Notes under the pieces: model-generated
Databases searched by the model: none
Told to the model about the DNA's origin: nothing
The model's input: only the letters and a program-made list of their open reading frames with translations
Assembly: GCA_963809205.1 (NCBI GenBank)
Contig: CAWEIS010000025.1
Coordinates: 456,938-520,937, forward strand
DNA: 64,000 bases
Source of the DNA: DATLLN01 sp963809205
Lineage (GTDB): Bacteria; Actinomycetota; Thermoleophilia; Gaiellales; JAICJC01
Direction of reading: 5' to 3'
Shown: piece after piece, positions 51,197 to 58,742 of the stretch
Layout of the letters: every line of letters starts with the position of its first letter
Numbering within the stretch: the stretch's first letter is position 1
Program-made: the position numbers and the translations under genes

Positions 51197-51700
51197 CTAC
51201 AGAGCGCTGAGCGCCTCGCCGGCTGCCACACCGACCAGGGTGAACAGGCCGACGGAGAAGACGGCGTAGCTCACCGCCGCCAGGCGGACGCGACGAGCGC
51301 CCAACGGCCGGCCGCCGACCGACCGCCCGAGCGTGACTGCGACGATCGCGCAGGTAAGCGCCGCCGCGGCCGCGTAGCGCACGTCCGAGTCGCTGGAGAT
51401 CCACCGCGTCGCTGCCCTGCCCACTCGGGTCGGTCGCACCTTGTCCAGCTGCCGTTCGATGCGGACGCCGCTGCTGCCGCTCGCCCAACTGCTCCACGCC
51501 GTGTTGATCCAGCGGCATGCGGCCAGGTTGATCGAGGTGACGATGGTCAGCGCCCCAAGGAACACGATGAGCGGGTTCCACATCGCAGCCAACGCCGCGA
51601 CCGGCAAGCCGATCACGTAGCCGTCCGCCAGCCAGTACGCGACGATCGCGCCGGCGGCGACGGATGCGTGGCCGCCGATGTTCGCTCGCTGGTCCTCCAT
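51197..51700 (-). CDS. Predicted membrane protein, hypothetical
   Basis: 167 residues with about four hydrophobic helices: one at residues 12-35 (SVAAGAIVAYWLADGYVIGL), one at 40-60 (NPLIVFLGALTIVTSINLAA) and two at the C terminus. The middle is polar and Arg-rich. No domain recognised. The start ATG 51700 is preceded by CGTGAACC; no ribosome site. Downstream of, but 76 nt from, the ArsR-SRPBCC-DUF2269 operon, possibly a read-through member. Confidence 0.65.
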   Translation of the reverse strand: MEDQRANIGGHASVAAGAIVAYWLADGYVIGLPVAALAAMWNPLIVFLGALTIVTSINLAACRWINTAWSSWASGSSGVRIERQLDKVRPTRVGRAATRWISSDSDVRYAAAAALTCAIVAVTLGRSVGGRPLGARRVRLAAVSYAVFSVGLFTLVGVAAGEALSAL

Positions 51701-51775
51701 GGTTCACGTATCGGGTCGAGCTGCCGACACCGTGAGTCGGAGATGCTCACTCACAGCAGGTCAGCGATCCGATGC

Positions 51776-52357
51776 CTAGCCGGAGATCGACGTCCTGGTC
51801 GGTGCTGCCTGATCGTGTGGCTGCTTCGTCACCAGGAGTGCGGTCGCGGCGCCGAGGCCGTAGCCGACAAGGATCGCGGCTATGGCTTCAGCTGTGCCGG
51901 GCTTCACAGTCATGTTCCAGGTGATGGCGAGCACGATCCCCGGGTTTGCGAGAAGGACGACCCATAGCACCCGGTCGTGTGCCAACTGGCGAACACGCGA
52001 GTCAAGCATGCCAGTCGCAGCGTCCACGTCGAGCGCCTCCATGAGGGTTTTGGCACGCGGCCCGGCGACGAGCGGGCCTTGCACCGTGTCCAGGATCAAA
52101 CCGGCGATGGATACGACGATCCACGGGGTGCTCCACGTCCACCGCTCGGTGGTCAGGTATGCACCGCTCGCGATCAGGCCGAGGATCGCGACCGGGAACG
52201 CCCAGCCAACCTGGTCCGCGAGTCGGGCCCACTGCGCTGCTTCCCCAAACGATTCGGCTGCACGAAGTCGGAAGTAGCACAACCCGACCACGGTGATGGC
52301 ACCGATCAGGCCGAACAGCGACAGGAGATGCAGGTAGACGGCGACGTCGTAGGCCAC
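51776..52357 (-). CDS. DUF2269-like integral membrane protein
   Basis: 193 residues, five or so helices: YDVAVYLHLLSLFGLIGAITVVGLCYFRLRAA, VGWAFPVAILGLIASGAYLT, TPWIVVSIAGLILDTVQGP, VLWVVLLANPGIVLAITWNM. The FGLIGAI ... GaYLT pattern fits the DUF2269 group of copper-resistance-D-like membrane proteins of unknown role. The GTG start is one base after the SRPBCC stop; third gene of the ArsR operon. Confidence 0.75.
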   Translation of the reverse strand: MAYDVAVYLHLLSLFGLIGAITVVGLCYFRLRAAESFGEAAQWARLADQVGWAFPVAILGLIASGAYLTTERWTWSTPWIVVSIAGLILDTVQGPLVAGPRAKTLMEALDVDAATGMLDSRVRQLAHDRVLWVVLLANPGIVLAITWNMTVKPGTAEAIAAILVGYGLGAATALLVTKQPHDQAAPTRTSISG

Positions 52358-52358
52358 G

Positions 52359-52826
52359 TCAGGCTGCCGCCGCGGCTGCTGCGAAACCCGCCAGGATGCC
52401 GGGCCATCCCGAATCAAACTGGTCGCGCATCTGCTCCATGGCATCACCGTAGGCGTCAAGGCCCCGGTGTTCGAGCTCGACGCGAGTGCGGTCGGGTCCC
52501 TCGGCCACGAATCGCACCTCGACCTCGGTCAGCAGGTCGCCGTCATAGGCCCATTCGCCGGTGATCTGCCACGCCAGCACGAGACGCGCCGGCGGCTCCC
52601 ATACCAGCACTTTGCCCCATTCACACTCGCTGCCGTCGACATCGCGTTCATACCAGCGACCCCCAGCGCGCTGCTCGAGCACGGCCTCTTCGAGTTCAGC
52701 ACCGCCAATATGGAACTCACGGGGCCACCACGTGTTGTGTCCGCTCGTGAAGGCGGCAAACACCTTGTCCTGTGACGCCTCGACCATAATCGAATGACGA
52801 ACGGCGGCGCCTTGTGCGGGAATCAT
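52359..52826 (-). CDS. SRPBCC (AHSA1-type) family protein
   Basis: 155 residues: AVRHSIMVEASQDKVFAAFTSGHNTWWPREFHIGGAELEEAVLEQRAGGRWYERDVDGSECEWGKVLVWEPPARLVLAW is the typical AHSA1/START-like beginning; an FDSGWPGILAGFA end completes the fold. Coupled to the ArsR gene by ATGA overlap. ArsR plus AHSA1 pairs are common in actinobacteria; the AHSA1 partner probably binds a hydrophobic ligand. Confidence 0.87.
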   Translation of the reverse strand: MIPAQGAAVRHSIMVEASQDKVFAAFTSGHNTWWPREFHIGGAELEEAVLEQRAGGRWYERDVDGSECEWGKVLVWEPPARLVLAWQITGEWAYDGDLLTEVEVRFVAEGPDRTRVELEHRGLDAYGDAMEQMRDQFDSGWPGILAGFAAAAAAA

Positions 52827-53158
52827 CGGCTCTCCTTGGATTGGTGAACGTCAGTCGGGGCCTCGACAGCCCGCTGAAAGTTCTGCAAGGCCTGCCCCCA
52901 AAACGCATCGAAGTACTCGCGCAACGCCTCGACCGCCCGGGGATCAACCTGATAGACGCGACGGGTACCCGCCGGCCTGTCGAAGACCAGTCCAGCTTCC
53001 TTGAGCACCTTGAGATGCTGCGACACGGCGGGCCGACTGATGGGCAACCCGCCCGCGAGTTCCCCGACCGCAAGCGGACTTCGGCTCAACCGCTCAAAGA
53101 TCTCACGCCGGGTCGGGTCACCCAATGCCTCGAGCGCCGCCTGTTCGTAGGTGGTCAC
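52823..53158 (-). CDS. ArsR family transcriptional repressor
   Basis: 111 residues from GTG 53158: ALEALGDPTRREIFERLSRSPLAVGELAGGLPISRPAVSQHLKVLKEAGLVFDRPAGTRRVYQVDP is a full winged helix. The metal-binding ELxVCDL motif is absent (PLAVGELAG), so it is a non-metal ArsR of the type paired with AHSA1 proteins. The -10 hexamer TATCCT (53172-53167), 8 nt before the GTG, lies inside a perfect palindrome, indicating autorepression. Confidence 0.88.
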   Translation of the reverse strand: MTTYEQAALEALGDPTRREIFERLSRSPLAVGELAGGLPISRPAVSQHLKVLKEAGLVFDRPAGTRRVYQVDPRAVEALREYFDAFWGQALQNFQRAVEAPTDVHQSKESR

Positions 53159-53162
53159 TAAC

Positions 53163-53180
53163 GGTAAGGATACGCTTACC
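53163..53180. promoter_or_regulatory. ArsR operator GGTAAG-N6-CTTACC over its own -10
   Basis: Perfect 6-bp arms at 53163-53168 and 53175-53180. The minus-strand -10 TATCCT is contained within it, so a bound repressor would block the leaderless promoter directly. Confidence 0.62.
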
Positions 53181-53250
53181 AAAGACGCGATGTCAAGCGC
53201 GGGAGCTGCATCCTTGCGCCGCTCTGCGCCGGCGGTGGGAAGATAGGCGG

Positions 53251-53868
53251 GTGCCATCGCCGCCCACCATCGCGCCGATCCTGGTGGCCGAGCTGCTTGC
53301 CGAGGGCGAGCGGATGCCGGTCTACGTGCACGTCATCGACCATCCCGACGCGCGCGTCCTGGTCGACACCGGCATGACGGAGCTGCATCCGGCGGTGGCC
53401 GACCTCGATCCCCGCCTCCGTCCACTGAGCGAGCAGGACTTCGACCTCGCCGGCATCGACGTCGTCGTCAATACCCACCTGCACTTCGACCACTGCGGCG
53501 GCAACCACCTCTTCGCCGCCAGGCCGATCTACGTCCAGCGCCAGGAGCTCGACGACGCGCGCAGCGAGGACGACTACACGATCCGCGAGTGGGTCGAGGC
53601 GCCCGGCGTGCAGTACGTGCCGGTCGACGGCGAGCTCGAGTTGCTACCCGGGCTCCGGCTCGTCCCGGCGCCCGGCCACACGCGCGGCATGCAGGTGGTC
53701 GTGATTGAGACGGGCGGACGTCCGGTCGTCGTCGGCGGCGACGTGGCGGTGTGGTTCGGCGAGCTCGACGAGCCGCACACCGAGGGCCAGCTGCGGGTGC
53801 GTGCGCTCGACCCCGAGCTGGTCTGGCTCGCGCACGAGCACGAGCCGTGGCGGCCCAGCAGGGTGTAA
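53251..53868 (+). CDS. MBL-fold metallohydrolase (AHL lactonase-like)
   Basis: 205 residues: strand-loop NTHLHFDHCGG gives H76, H78, D80, H81 for the dinuclear metal site; later ligands in GHTRGMQ (His), GGDVAVWFG (Asp) and AHEHEPW (His). Overall like N-acyl-homoserine lactonase and related lactonases. GTG start chosen where homology begins. Divergent from the ArsR gene by about 90 bp. Quorum-quenching activity is possible, not shown. Confidence 0.85.
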   Translation: MPSPPTIAPILVAELLAEGERMPVYVHVIDHPDARVLVDTGMTELHPAVADLDPRLRPLSEQDFDLAGIDVVVNTHLHFDHCGGNHLFAARPIYVQRQELDDARSEDDYTIREWVEAPGVQYVPVDGELELLPGLRLVPAPGHTRGMQVVVIETGGRPVVVGGDVAVWFGELDEPHTEGQLRVRALDPELVWLAHEHEPWRPSRV

Positions 53869-53970
53869 GGCACGCGGGCCATTTTCGAACTCTCAACGCG
53901 CACGCGTCGCACCTGCCCGCGCGCGTGTACGCGCTGGGAGGCGGGCGCGGTCACCGCCCCCCTACTTCTT

Positions 53971-53990
53971 AGGCACCTGCGCAGGTGCCT
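53971..53990. repeat. Perfect 20-bp palindrome AGGCACCTGCGCAGGTGCCT
   Basis: Between two convergent genes (MBL stop 53868, RibD_C stop 54012). As RNA it folds into a 7-bp stem with 6-nt loop, but no T-run follows on either strand, so a terminator role is unproven. Confidence 0.45.
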
Positions 53991-54011
53991 GCACGGTTGC
54001 GTGTATCCAGC

Positions 54012-54617
54012 TCATCCCGCCCGGCGGTAGCAGATGTGCGTCGCCAGTGGGGAATGGAGGACCTCGTCGGGCTTGAAATCGAACTCGGCGACGCCGTTGA
54101 ATATCCCCTCGCCGGACCCGAGGAGAACGGGGACGATGTCGAGCCAGAGCTCGTCGATGACGCCCGCCTGCAGCGCTTGCCGGACGGTCGACGCGCCGCC
54201 CGCGATGTCGATGCCGTCTGCGCCGGCAGCCTCGCGGGCCTGGGCGTAGGCGGCGTCGAAGCCATCGGTGACGAAGTGAAACGTCGTCCCGCGCTCCATC
54301 TCGATCGGCGCGTGAGCGTGATGGGTGAGGACGAACACGGGCGCGTGGTAGGGCGGCTCGGGCCCCCACCAGCCCGACCACTCCTCGTCCCACTCGCCGC
54401 GGATCGGGCCGAACATGTTGCGGCCCATGATGTAGGCGCCGCGCGGGCGCAGCAAACGGCGCTCGGCAGTGGCGTCCGCCTCGTTCGCGCGCTCGTCGCC
54501 AAGGTGCCAGCCGTGAACCTCGAGGCCCCGCTTGCCGAGCGGGTCGCCGCGGCTTTGATCCGGCCCGGCGACGAAGCCGTCGAGGGAGATCGACATGTGG
54601 CAGGTGGTGTCGGCCAT
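54012..54617 (-). CDS. Dihydrofolate reductase family protein (RibD C-terminal type)
   Basis: 201 residues from ATG 54617: MADTTCHMSISLDGFVAGPDQSRGDPLG, GAYIMGRNMFGPIRGEW, APVFVLTHHAHAPIEMERGTTFHFVTDG, IDIAGGASTVRQALQAGVIDELWLDIVPVLLGSGEGIF. The most typical of the five paralogues (the SISLDGFVAGPDQS opening is widespread). The frame stays open about 340 bases upstream of the ATG, but that part shows no homology. Confidence 0.87.
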   Translation of the reverse strand: MADTTCHMSISLDGFVAGPDQSRGDPLGKRGLEVHGWHLGDERANEADATAERRLLRPRGAYIMGRNMFGPIRGEWDEEWSGWWGPEPPYHAPVFVLTHHAHAPIEMERGTTFHFVTDGFDAAYAQAREAAGADGIDIAGGASTVRQALQAGVIDELWLDIVPVLLGSGEGIFNGVAEFDFKPDEVLHSPLATHICYRRAG

Positions 54618-54728
54618 TGCTGTCCTCCAAAGTGATTGTGATTTGCAAGCGGCGGCGCGCGGGGGGATCGTAACGGCGGGAGGCCGGCGCCTCCCCTCAG
54701 GCGTTTCGCCCTCTCCATCTACTCTCCC

Positions 54729-54740
54729 GGTCGATTTGAC
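54729..54740 (+). repeat. 12-bp repeat GGTCGATTTGAC, copy 1
   Basis: Shares 15 bp (GGTCGATTTGACGGG) with copy 2 at 55871. Confidence 0.45.
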
Positions 54741-55044
54741 GGGAGGGCTGTTGGCGAGCTCGAACGAGGTGCGAACCGTAACGCGGCTCTCTTCGGGCCA
54801 GACGTAGACGCGGACGTTGGTCGCCAGAACCAGAGGGGGGTTACGCCGCGCGCGGCGCAGGCCACCGCCCGCCTCGCCGACCACCGATCCGTCCAGCCGC
54901 TTCGCATCTGCCCACCACGCCTTGCCCGGGCACCCATCCTCCCGGCCTCTGCGAAGCACATCAAGCCGTCCGCCGCCAGAAGCCGCCTGGGGTCCGCCGA
55001 CGCCTAGAGCGCAAACTGATCACCAGGGAGGAAGGATGCTAAGT

Positions 55045-55060
55045 TGCCTAGACTTAGGCA
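55045..55060. promoter_or_regulatory. Palindrome TGCCTA-GACT-TAGGCA
   Basis: Perfect 6-bp arms, 20 bp upstream of the start of the secreted NPCBM-like protein; candidate operator, or a hairpin in its leader. Confidence 0.4.
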
Positions 55061-55079
55061 CGATCAGCTCGGAGGGCCT

Positions 55080-55697
55080 ATGCGGCGAGGGCGGACATTC
55101 GTGTGGACGATCATCGGAAGCGTCGCAGCTGCAGTGGCGCTAGTAATAGCTTTGATCCACGTCAACTCTGGCACGTCGCCAACAGCAGCCTCGTCGCCCG
55201 TGCCTCCCATTTCGGCCAGTGCAAGCTCTCAAGCTAGCGAGTCTGCCCCAGTGGTAATGCCGGAGACTTCCAGCACGTCCTCGTTCTCATATCTCTCAGA
55301 CCTGACCCCTTCCGGGGATCTCGCCGGGACGGTAACACCGGGCCCGGTCAAGATATCCGGATCAATTTACCCAAAGAGCATCTCGTTCTATTGCAACGTT
55401 GGTGACCCAACTGCTTTTCCTGTATATAAGCTCGGGCATAGCGCTCGTCGGTTCCAAGGCACTATTGGACTACCGGCTAACTCGTCCCCCCAATTCCAAG
55501 CGGGCATACTACTAGTTGGCGATGGGCGCACTCTCCGGACCTTTAATGTCAGCGTTCCTAAGCCGAAAACCGTCGATGTCAATGTAAAAGGACTCCATAC
55601 CCTCCAACTCGAATGCTTCGGCTCCGGGAATTCGGTAACCGGTGGTGAGGCCGTTGCCGTAGCGTGGGGCAACGCACGTGTCTCCGGAGGACATTGA
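55080..55697 (+). CDS. Membrane-anchored secreted protein with NPCBM/NEW2-like domain
   Basis: 205 residues from ATG 55080 (GGAGG upstream); a TTG at 55044 is an alternative. Layout: short basic N terminus, one membrane helix (TFVWTIIGSVAAAVALVIAL), a Ser/Ala/Pro-rich linker of about 60 residues, then a beta domain (KLGHSARRFQGTIGLPANSS, GDGRTLRTFNV, VDVNVKGLHTLQLEC) that resembles the NPCBM/NEW2 carbohydrate-binding fold. Base composition is visibly lower in GC than the neighbours, with AT-ending codons (AGT, ATA, CTA, TTT), a sign of transfer. Confidence 0.65.
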   Translation: MRRGRTFVWTIIGSVAAAVALVIALIHVNSGTSPTAASSPVPPISASASSQASESAPVVMPETSSTSSFSYLSDLTPSGDLAGTVTPGPVKISGSIYPKSISFYCNVGDPTAFPVYKLGHSARRFQGTIGLPANSSPQFQAGILLVGDGRTLRTFNVSVPKPKTVDVNVKGLHTLQLECFGSGNSVTGGEAVAVAWGNARVSGGH

Positions 55698-55772
55698 CCG
55701 CGGAATGGCGGGTCGTGCTCGCCGGGCTTCGACCGCCGCACTGACCCAGTCCGGCGGCAAAATCGAAGTGCA

Positions 55773-55882
55773 GTGCAAAGTCGTTCGCACCCACCCATCC
55801 TCTTTCTCGGGGCGGGTGCCTCGCTCGCGTCCGGACTCCCGTCGACGTCTGGCATCACGGAGGCTCTGCTGGTCGATTTGAC
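55773..55882 (+). pseudogene. SIR2-like N-terminal fragment
   Basis: A short frame reads HPPILFLGAGASLASGLPST then SGITEALL. This is the Rossmann-loop signature of SIR2-like NAD-binding proteins (GAGAS..SGLP), many of which belong to phage-defence systems. Recognisable sequence ends exactly where the 12-bp repeat GGTCGATTTGAC (55871-55882) begins; the rest of the gene is missing. Too short for certainty. Confidence 0.4.
55871..55882 (+). repeat. 12-bp repeat GGTCGATTTGAC, copy 2
   Basis: At the break point of the SIR2-like fragment; shares CTGGTCGATTTGAC with copy 3. Confidence 0.45.
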
Positions 55883-56209
55883 GGGTTATCGGGAACGCAG
55901 GAAGTCGGACGAGCCTCCACGGGAAGTCTCCCCGTCACGAGACCGTGACGCTGACCGCCGGGTTGAGATTGCGCGCCCGACACTCGGCCATCAAACACGA
56001 TGATTCGCCAGCACCCTTAACCCGGCGCGGTCGCCGCCGCCGTCCGGATGATCGTGTTCGCGAAGGCATGCCCCATCCTCCCACCGCCACACGCCGGCGC
56101 GTCCAGGACGGGGACGGCTACACTCGACGATCACACCCCGATCGCGCGATGCGGGGTCCCAGGGTCCCGTCGAGGCTTCGGTTTCGTCGAGGCCGGAAAG
56201 GATGGTTGT
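55883..56209. other. Intergenic stretch without a recognised gene
   Basis: About 330 bp following the SIR2-like fragment and before the DUF6325-like gene. Short Arg-rich frames only; no promoter or repeat noticed besides a GGTTTC at 56180 lacking a matching -10. Confidence 0.45.
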
Positions 56210-56758
56210 ATGGCGATTGGGCCTGTTCAGCTGATCGTGCTGGGCTTCTCGCACCCGGAGTTCCACGGTGAGATCATCGCGGAGTTGGAGAAGCTGCGAG
56301 AGAGCGACACCGTGCGTGTGATCGACGCGTTGGCGGTGCACAAGGATGCTGATGGTGAGATCGAGGTTGCCCATTTGAGCGACCTCTCGAAGGACGAGGC
56401 GATCGAGTTGGGTAGCAAGGTCGGCGCCCTGATCGGTCTCGGCATCGAGGGCGAGGAAGGGATGGAGGCTGGCGCCGTCGCCGGCGCCGAGGCGGCGGAG
56501 GACGGCGTCCACGTGTTCTCCGATGAGGAGGCGTGGGACGTGTTGGAGGACATCCCGAACGACTCGGCCGCAGCGCTGGTCCTGCTCGAGCATCACTGGG
56601 CGGTGCCGCTGCGCGACGCGATCGCTCGGGCCGGCGGCTTCCGGCTGAGCGACGGCTTCATCAGCCCGCTCGACCTGGTCGAAATCGGATTGGTTTCGGC
56701 CGCTGAGGCCGAGCAGCTCCACGCGATGGAGAAGAACCAGGGCGCGCCGACCAGATAG
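56210..56758 (+). CDS. DUF6325/DUF1269-like protein
   Basis: 182 residues: GPVQLIVLGFSHPEFHGEIIAELEKLRESDTVRVIDALAVHKDADGEI is the ferredoxin-like start typical of the group, followed by a glycine-rich stretch (SKVGALIGLGIEGEEG, MEAGAVAGAEAAEDG) and SAAALVLLEHHWAVPLRDAIARAGG. Actinobacteria often pair such genes with a small SHOCT-domain gene; here only a 19-residue Arg-rich frame follows. Function unknown, usually stress-associated. Confidence 0.75.
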   Translation: MAIGPVQLIVLGFSHPEFHGEIIAELEKLRESDTVRVIDALAVHKDADGEIEVAHLSDLSKDEAIELGSKVGALIGLGIEGEEGMEAGAVAGAEAAEDGVHVFSDEEAWDVLEDIPNDSAAALVLLEHHWAVPLRDAIARAGGFRLSDGFISPLDLVEIGLVSAAEAEQLHAMEKNQGAPTR

Positions 56759-56789
56759 GTCGAGCGTCGACGAACGACGGAGGTTCATC

Positions 56790-56849
56790 ATGATGGGTTC
56801 TCGCAGGGTTGCCCGCCGAACGAGTCGACGAGTCGCACGCCGCCGATGA
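56790..56849 (+). CDS. 19-residue Arg-rich peptide, possibly a truncated SHOCT-type partner
   Basis: MMGSRRVARRTSRRVARRR, with a good ribosome site (GGAGG, 7 nt before ATG), 31 nt after the DUF6325-like gene. Arg-rich starts like this occur at the N terminus of small SHOCT-domain proteins that follow DUF6325 genes, so this may be the stub of one cut by the rearrangement that left the DNA polymerase remnant just downstream. Confidence 0.35.
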   Translation: MMGSRRVARRTSRRVARRR

Positions 56850-56896
56850 CGATCGACAGAGCCTGAACAATCGCCCCATCGTCACGTCAGACCGAC

Positions 56897-58110
56897 TTGG
56901 CGGTGGGGCGCTGGTCTCCGCCTCTGCATCGGTGTGGCGGCCGGCTACTGCTGGCCACCGCCCTCGCTCTTGCCGAGCGACTCGGCGGACACCACGCCAT
57001 GTGCGACACCGACGGGCTCTTCATCCCCGCCACCGAACCCGGAGGACTCTTCCCGTGCCCGGGCGGATCTCACGCGCTCGACGACCACGAAGCGATCCGC
57101 TGCCTCTCGTGGCAGGAAGTCGACGACTAGGTCGTCGCACCCTTCACAGCACTCCACCCCTACACGGCTGACGCCGTGCCCGGGTCGATCCTCAAGATCG
57201 AGGACGAAAACTACGACCCCACAACCGGCACGCGGCGGCAGGTCGAGTGCTTCTCCATCTCCGCCAAGCGCTATTGCCTGTTCACCCGCGAGCCAGACGG
57301 CGCGCCGATCATCGTCGGTGACGACCGCAAGCGGAAACGAAGCAAACACGGCATCGGCCACCTGCTTCCACCGATACCCGGTAGTCACGACTACATCACC
57401 GAATGGTGGACCCACCTCCTCCGGGTCGAGCTCGCCTATCCCGCGACCACCCCCGCATGGTTCGAAGACATCGCCGCAGGAGCCCTCACCGCACCACCCC
57501 ACATACGCTCCGCGCCTGGAAGACCTACAACCAGGACCGCGCCTACGCCGACCAAGTCAGGCCGTTCAACTTCGCCATGACCGCCCACCCCATCCGCCTC
57601 AAACGCCGCCAACCAGGAACACCACGCACCCTCGTCGCCCCCCTCCAGGCCGACCCAGAAGACCGGCGCCGCGCCAACTGGATCGCCAAAGACGACCGCA
57701 CCGGACGCCACTACACCGCGCGCACCACCAACCCGGCCTACCACATCCCCGACACCGTACCCGTGCTCACCTATGGCACCTACTTCCACGAGTACCGCGG
57801 CCGCCCCGAACACAAAGCCCTCGGCCCCGACGATCAACCCTGCCACGCATGGACCCAAGGCCTCCTCAAACCCCCCACCATCGAGGCCGCACCGACCCTT
57901 CTGCGCATCGGTAAGGAAAGCCTTCCATCTGCAGACGACGAGCCCGACCCCAGCGAGCCAACGGACTCGGAGATCGTCTACACAGAACGCGTCTACACAG
58001 AACGCGTCTGCACAGTCTGCGGCGAACTGCTCACCGAGAGACAGGTCTACTGCTCGGATCGATGCAGGAAGCGCGCCAGCCGGTGTGTCGTTGACGTGGT
58101 TAGTGATTAG
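56897..58110 (+). pseudogene. Remnant of a family-B-like DNA polymerase domain protein
   Basis: Pieces in two frames add up to the C-terminal 380 or so residues of an actinobacterial DNA polymerase B-like protein: GGRLLLATALALAERLGG, the metal motif MCDTDGLFIP (DTD), PGSILKIEDENYDP, FSISAKRYCLF (the KRY-type motif), DQVRPFNFAMTAHP and a C-terminal zinc ribbon CTVCGELLTERQVYCSDRCRKRA. An in-frame TAG (57128-57130) and a frameshift around 57485-57510 interrupt it, and the whole N-terminal part is missing. Clearly inactive. Confidence 0.6.
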
Positions 58111-58198
58111 AATCGCGGGAGGCGACATCGCGCGCCCGCCGGAGGGGGAACGAGATGGACGAGACGACGGTCCGAGTTTGCGAGCAGGGGAGGTCGAA

Positions 58199-58726
58199 GT
58201 GAGCTGGGATCCCTACGCAAACCTTCCGCCGGCGGCCTCGTTCTCTCTGATCAGCAGCGATCTGCGGGAGGGCGAGAAGTTGGCGATGCCGCAGGTCAGC
58301 GGCATCTTCGGCGCCGGCGGCCAGGACGTTTCCCCGCAGCTTTCCTGGAGCGGCTTTCCGGTGGGGACGAAGAGCTTCGTGGTCACGATGTGTGACCCCG
58401 AAGCTCCGACCGTTACCGGCTTTTGGCACTGGGCCGTGGTGAACATTCCCGGCAACGTCACCGAGCTGCCTGCCGGTGCCGGCGATGAGTCCGGCTCTGA
58501 GCTACCGCCGGGTGCCTTTCAGCTCAAGAACGACGCCCGGATGGCGTGCTTTGTTGGCGCTGGGCCGCCGGAGGGTACGGGGAGGCACCGCTACATCTTC
58601 GCGGCGCTCGCGCTTGACGCCGAGAGGGTCGAGATCGACAGGGAGGCGACGCCCGCCTTGCTGATGTTCAACCTGTTCACAGGCACACTTGGACGTGCCT
58701 TCCTCGAGGGTTGGTACGAGAGGTAG
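58199..58726 (+). CDS. YbhB/YbcL (PEBP, Raf kinase inhibitor-like) protein
   Basis: 175 residues from GTG 58199 with AGGGGAGG upstream. PEBP signatures: ISSDLREGEKLAMPQVSG, GGQDVSPQLSWSGFPVGTKSFVVTMCDPEAPTVTGFWHWAVVNIP (the DPDAP-type and GfWHW motifs) and HRYIFAALALD. Binds phospholipid-like anions; bacterial role unknown. Starts soon after the polymerase remnant and 16 nt before the methyltransferase gene; probably an operon. Confidence 0.87.
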   Translation: MSWDPYANLPPAASFSLISSDLREGEKLAMPQVSGIFGAGGQDVSPQLSWSGFPVGTKSFVVTMCDPEAPTVTGFWHWAVVNIPGNVTELPAGAGDESGSELPPGAFQLKNDARMACFVGAGPPEGTGRHRYIFAALALDAERVEIDREATPALLMFNLFTGTLGRAFLEGWYER

Positions 58727-58742
58727 GCCAAGGGGGGCGCCT

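Larger units (their letters stand above)
54618..55079. other. Intergenic stretch without a recognised gene
   Basis: About 460 bp between two genes facing opposite ways. Open frames exist on both strands but are Arg/Pro/Ser-rich with no family resemblance. It holds one copy of the 12-bp repeat GGTCGATTTGAC (54729) and the palindrome at 55045. Confidence 0.5.

Noticed and set aside
53962..54648. Alternative minus-strand frame overlapping the RibD_C gene at 54012
   Set aside because: Arg-rich shifted reading of the same DNA; the 54012-54617 frame has all family motifs and no frameshift is needed.
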